Positions 62,911 through 64,000 of a stretch of DNA of 64,000 nucleotides are shown one piece after another. The translations under genes and the position numbers were made by a program. The stretch's first letter is position 1, and the number at the start of each line of letters is the position of its first letter. The DNA lies in the NCBI GenBank assembly GCA_947568835.1, contig OX387610.1, positions 12,195,001-12,259,000 of the forward strand, read 5' to 3'. This DNA comes from Protonemura montana. Lineage: Eukaryota > Arthropoda > Insecta > Plecoptera > Nemouridae. The notes below the pieces were generated by a model. It was not told the origin of the DNA, did no database searches, and worked only from the letters and a program-made list of their open reading frames with translations.

Positions 62911-63649
62911 CCTGTGTGTTGTTCCAGTCTTTAGTAAGTCCAGATAGGTATGCTAGCTTCCAGAGCTGGTAACCTAGTTGCCCTGGAGTGGGTAGGTGGG
63001 AAAATTTGAATCTTAGCTTTAAAGATGTGTCTGAGTTATAAGAAATCTTTGTGTAAATGTTATATTCCTCGAATGGGCCAGATATTTTGTTTTGTAGCTC
63101 ATAAGTCTACTTAACTGTTAAAGGTTGAAAAGGATTGCGGGCGGATCCTTACATTTTTGATATCCGTATGTTGTTGTCTTAAAGAAGTTGTTACCTCTTA
63201 GAATTATTTGTGAAGGCAATGAAAGTCTAAACTCACTTAGGAAAATGTGAGAGTATTGAAATTTCTCAGAAATTATTTTTTAAATTTCAGCTGAAGCTCT
63301 CGGCACTTTCAATAATGTGAAAATAGCATTGGGATACGCTTAAAATATGACACATTGCTTTGGTTAACAAGCTTCAATTTCTGGACAAAATTTAGGATTT
63401 AAATCTTCATTTTTTTGCAGTGCCTTTGGATGATCAGCAAATTTCATACTAAGAATTAATCTTTTTTTCAAGCAGGTGTTATTCTTACATAGGCTATGTT
63501 ATTTTTTTAGTACCCTAGCCAAAAGATCTTTAAGGTACATTTTTCAAAGTACTACTTCAGTACATTTTTGCTTGCAAACATAAAAACATAAGAATTGTTT
63601 AAGTAATTTCCAAGTTCATGACTAGGAAACATAAATAAGTAATGGTTTG

Positions 63650-63755
63650 GTGAAGTGGTTCAGAGCCGTGGGTGAATGTTGTGGTAAGTAACGGACTTGC
63701 TCTGTTGAGATTGACTTGCCGACCGGACAAGTTTGTTACTTACCACAACATAAAT
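63650..63755. repeat. Small stem-loop copy of the ttcagagcc element
   Basis: Begins gtggttcagagccgtgg and contains tgttgtggtaagtaac (63678-63693) mirrored at 63734-63749 around a loop with tgctctgttgag. It looks like a minimal member of the 55253-56384 family. Confidence 0.6.
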
Positions 63756-63821
63756 AAGTAATTCAATTTAATTTTCAGAGGTAACGACATTTTTAAATAA
63801 GGTTGAAATTGTGTTGTGATT

Positions 63822-63842
63822 GGGGGGGGGGGGGGAGGGGGG
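63822..63842 (+). repeat. Poly-G tract
   Basis: Fourteen G, one A and six G in a row; could form a quadruplex and is prone to sequencing error. Confidence 0.9.
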
Positions 63843-64000
63843 ATACGTGCCAAATGCAGGGTGGAATTTGTGTGCAACAATTCTCAGGATGTGCAATGCT
63901 CATGGAGCCTGGAATGTAACGCGACACGTGTCTGGAAACGAAACGTTACACATACTCACTTCTAGTCTACATTCCTAACGGCTACACTCACAATATGTAA

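Larger units (their letters stand above)
61092..64000. other. Region downstream of TTC39C
   Basis: Apart from a short 3' UTR and the repeats listed (36-bp array in a SINE, ttcagagc-element pieces, MITE-like copy, stem-loop, poly-G), I see no gene. The 62920-63640 stretch is AT-rich with no recognised feature. Confidence 0.5.

Overview
The window is nuclear DNA of an invertebrate animal, probably an arthropod. The evidence is short GC-richer exons with GT/AG borders in long AT-rich introns, orthologues of animal genes, and many SINEs, MITE-like fold-back elements and minisatellites. TTAGG-type runs (for example near 15957) fit an arthropod, but nothing fixes the species.

Five protein-coding genes can be rebuilt exon by exon; reading frame and splice phase stay consistent across every junction. 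(1) TXNDC11, minus strand, 575-9484: 11 exons, 756 residues so far, continuing off the left edge. (2) MEAK7 (TLDc domain), plus strand, 10062-14040: 7 exons, 420 aa, divergent from TXNDC11 with 577 bp between the start codons. (3) A RICH-type BAR-RhoGAP (ARHGAP17/ARHGAP44 class), minus strand, 17488-37235: 15 exons, 859 aa, with a C-terminal PDZ-binding motif. (4) MFSD11 (UNC93-like), plus strand, 38072-49408: 9 exons, 446 aa, divergent from the RhoGAP gene. (5) TTC39C-like, plus strand, 52355-61091: 10 exons, 577 aa. Several exons, including the last exons of genes 3 and 5, lack an internal start codon and were found by splice phase and protein similarity. The genes have no obvious common pathway: ER redox folding, lysosomal mTOR signalling, Cdc42/Rac control at junctions and endosomes, a membrane transporter-like protein, and a TPR protein.

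The rest is mostly repeats. Intron 13 of the RhoGAP gene holds an apparently intact 4.1-kb DNA transposon (19568-23678) with inverted repeats of about 470 bp, a 4-bp target duplication and an open 860-codon transposase-like gene. A 5S-rRNA-headed SINE family is scattered through the window and repeatedly lies within a few bases of splice sites; two acceptors are built partly or wholly next to SINE sequence. The same SINE body has produced minisatellites of 36-bp and 68-bp period. A LINE 3' end has produced a 45-bp array. Further arrays have periods of 54, 86 and 92 bp. Fold-back elements include one with 7-bp target duplications and one whose arms each carry a tRNA-like promoter region.

Regions without genes are 9485-10061 and 37236-38071 (divergent promoters), 14041-17487 (between converging 3' ends), 49409-52354 (MFSD11 3' UTR and spacer) and 61092-64000 (repeats).
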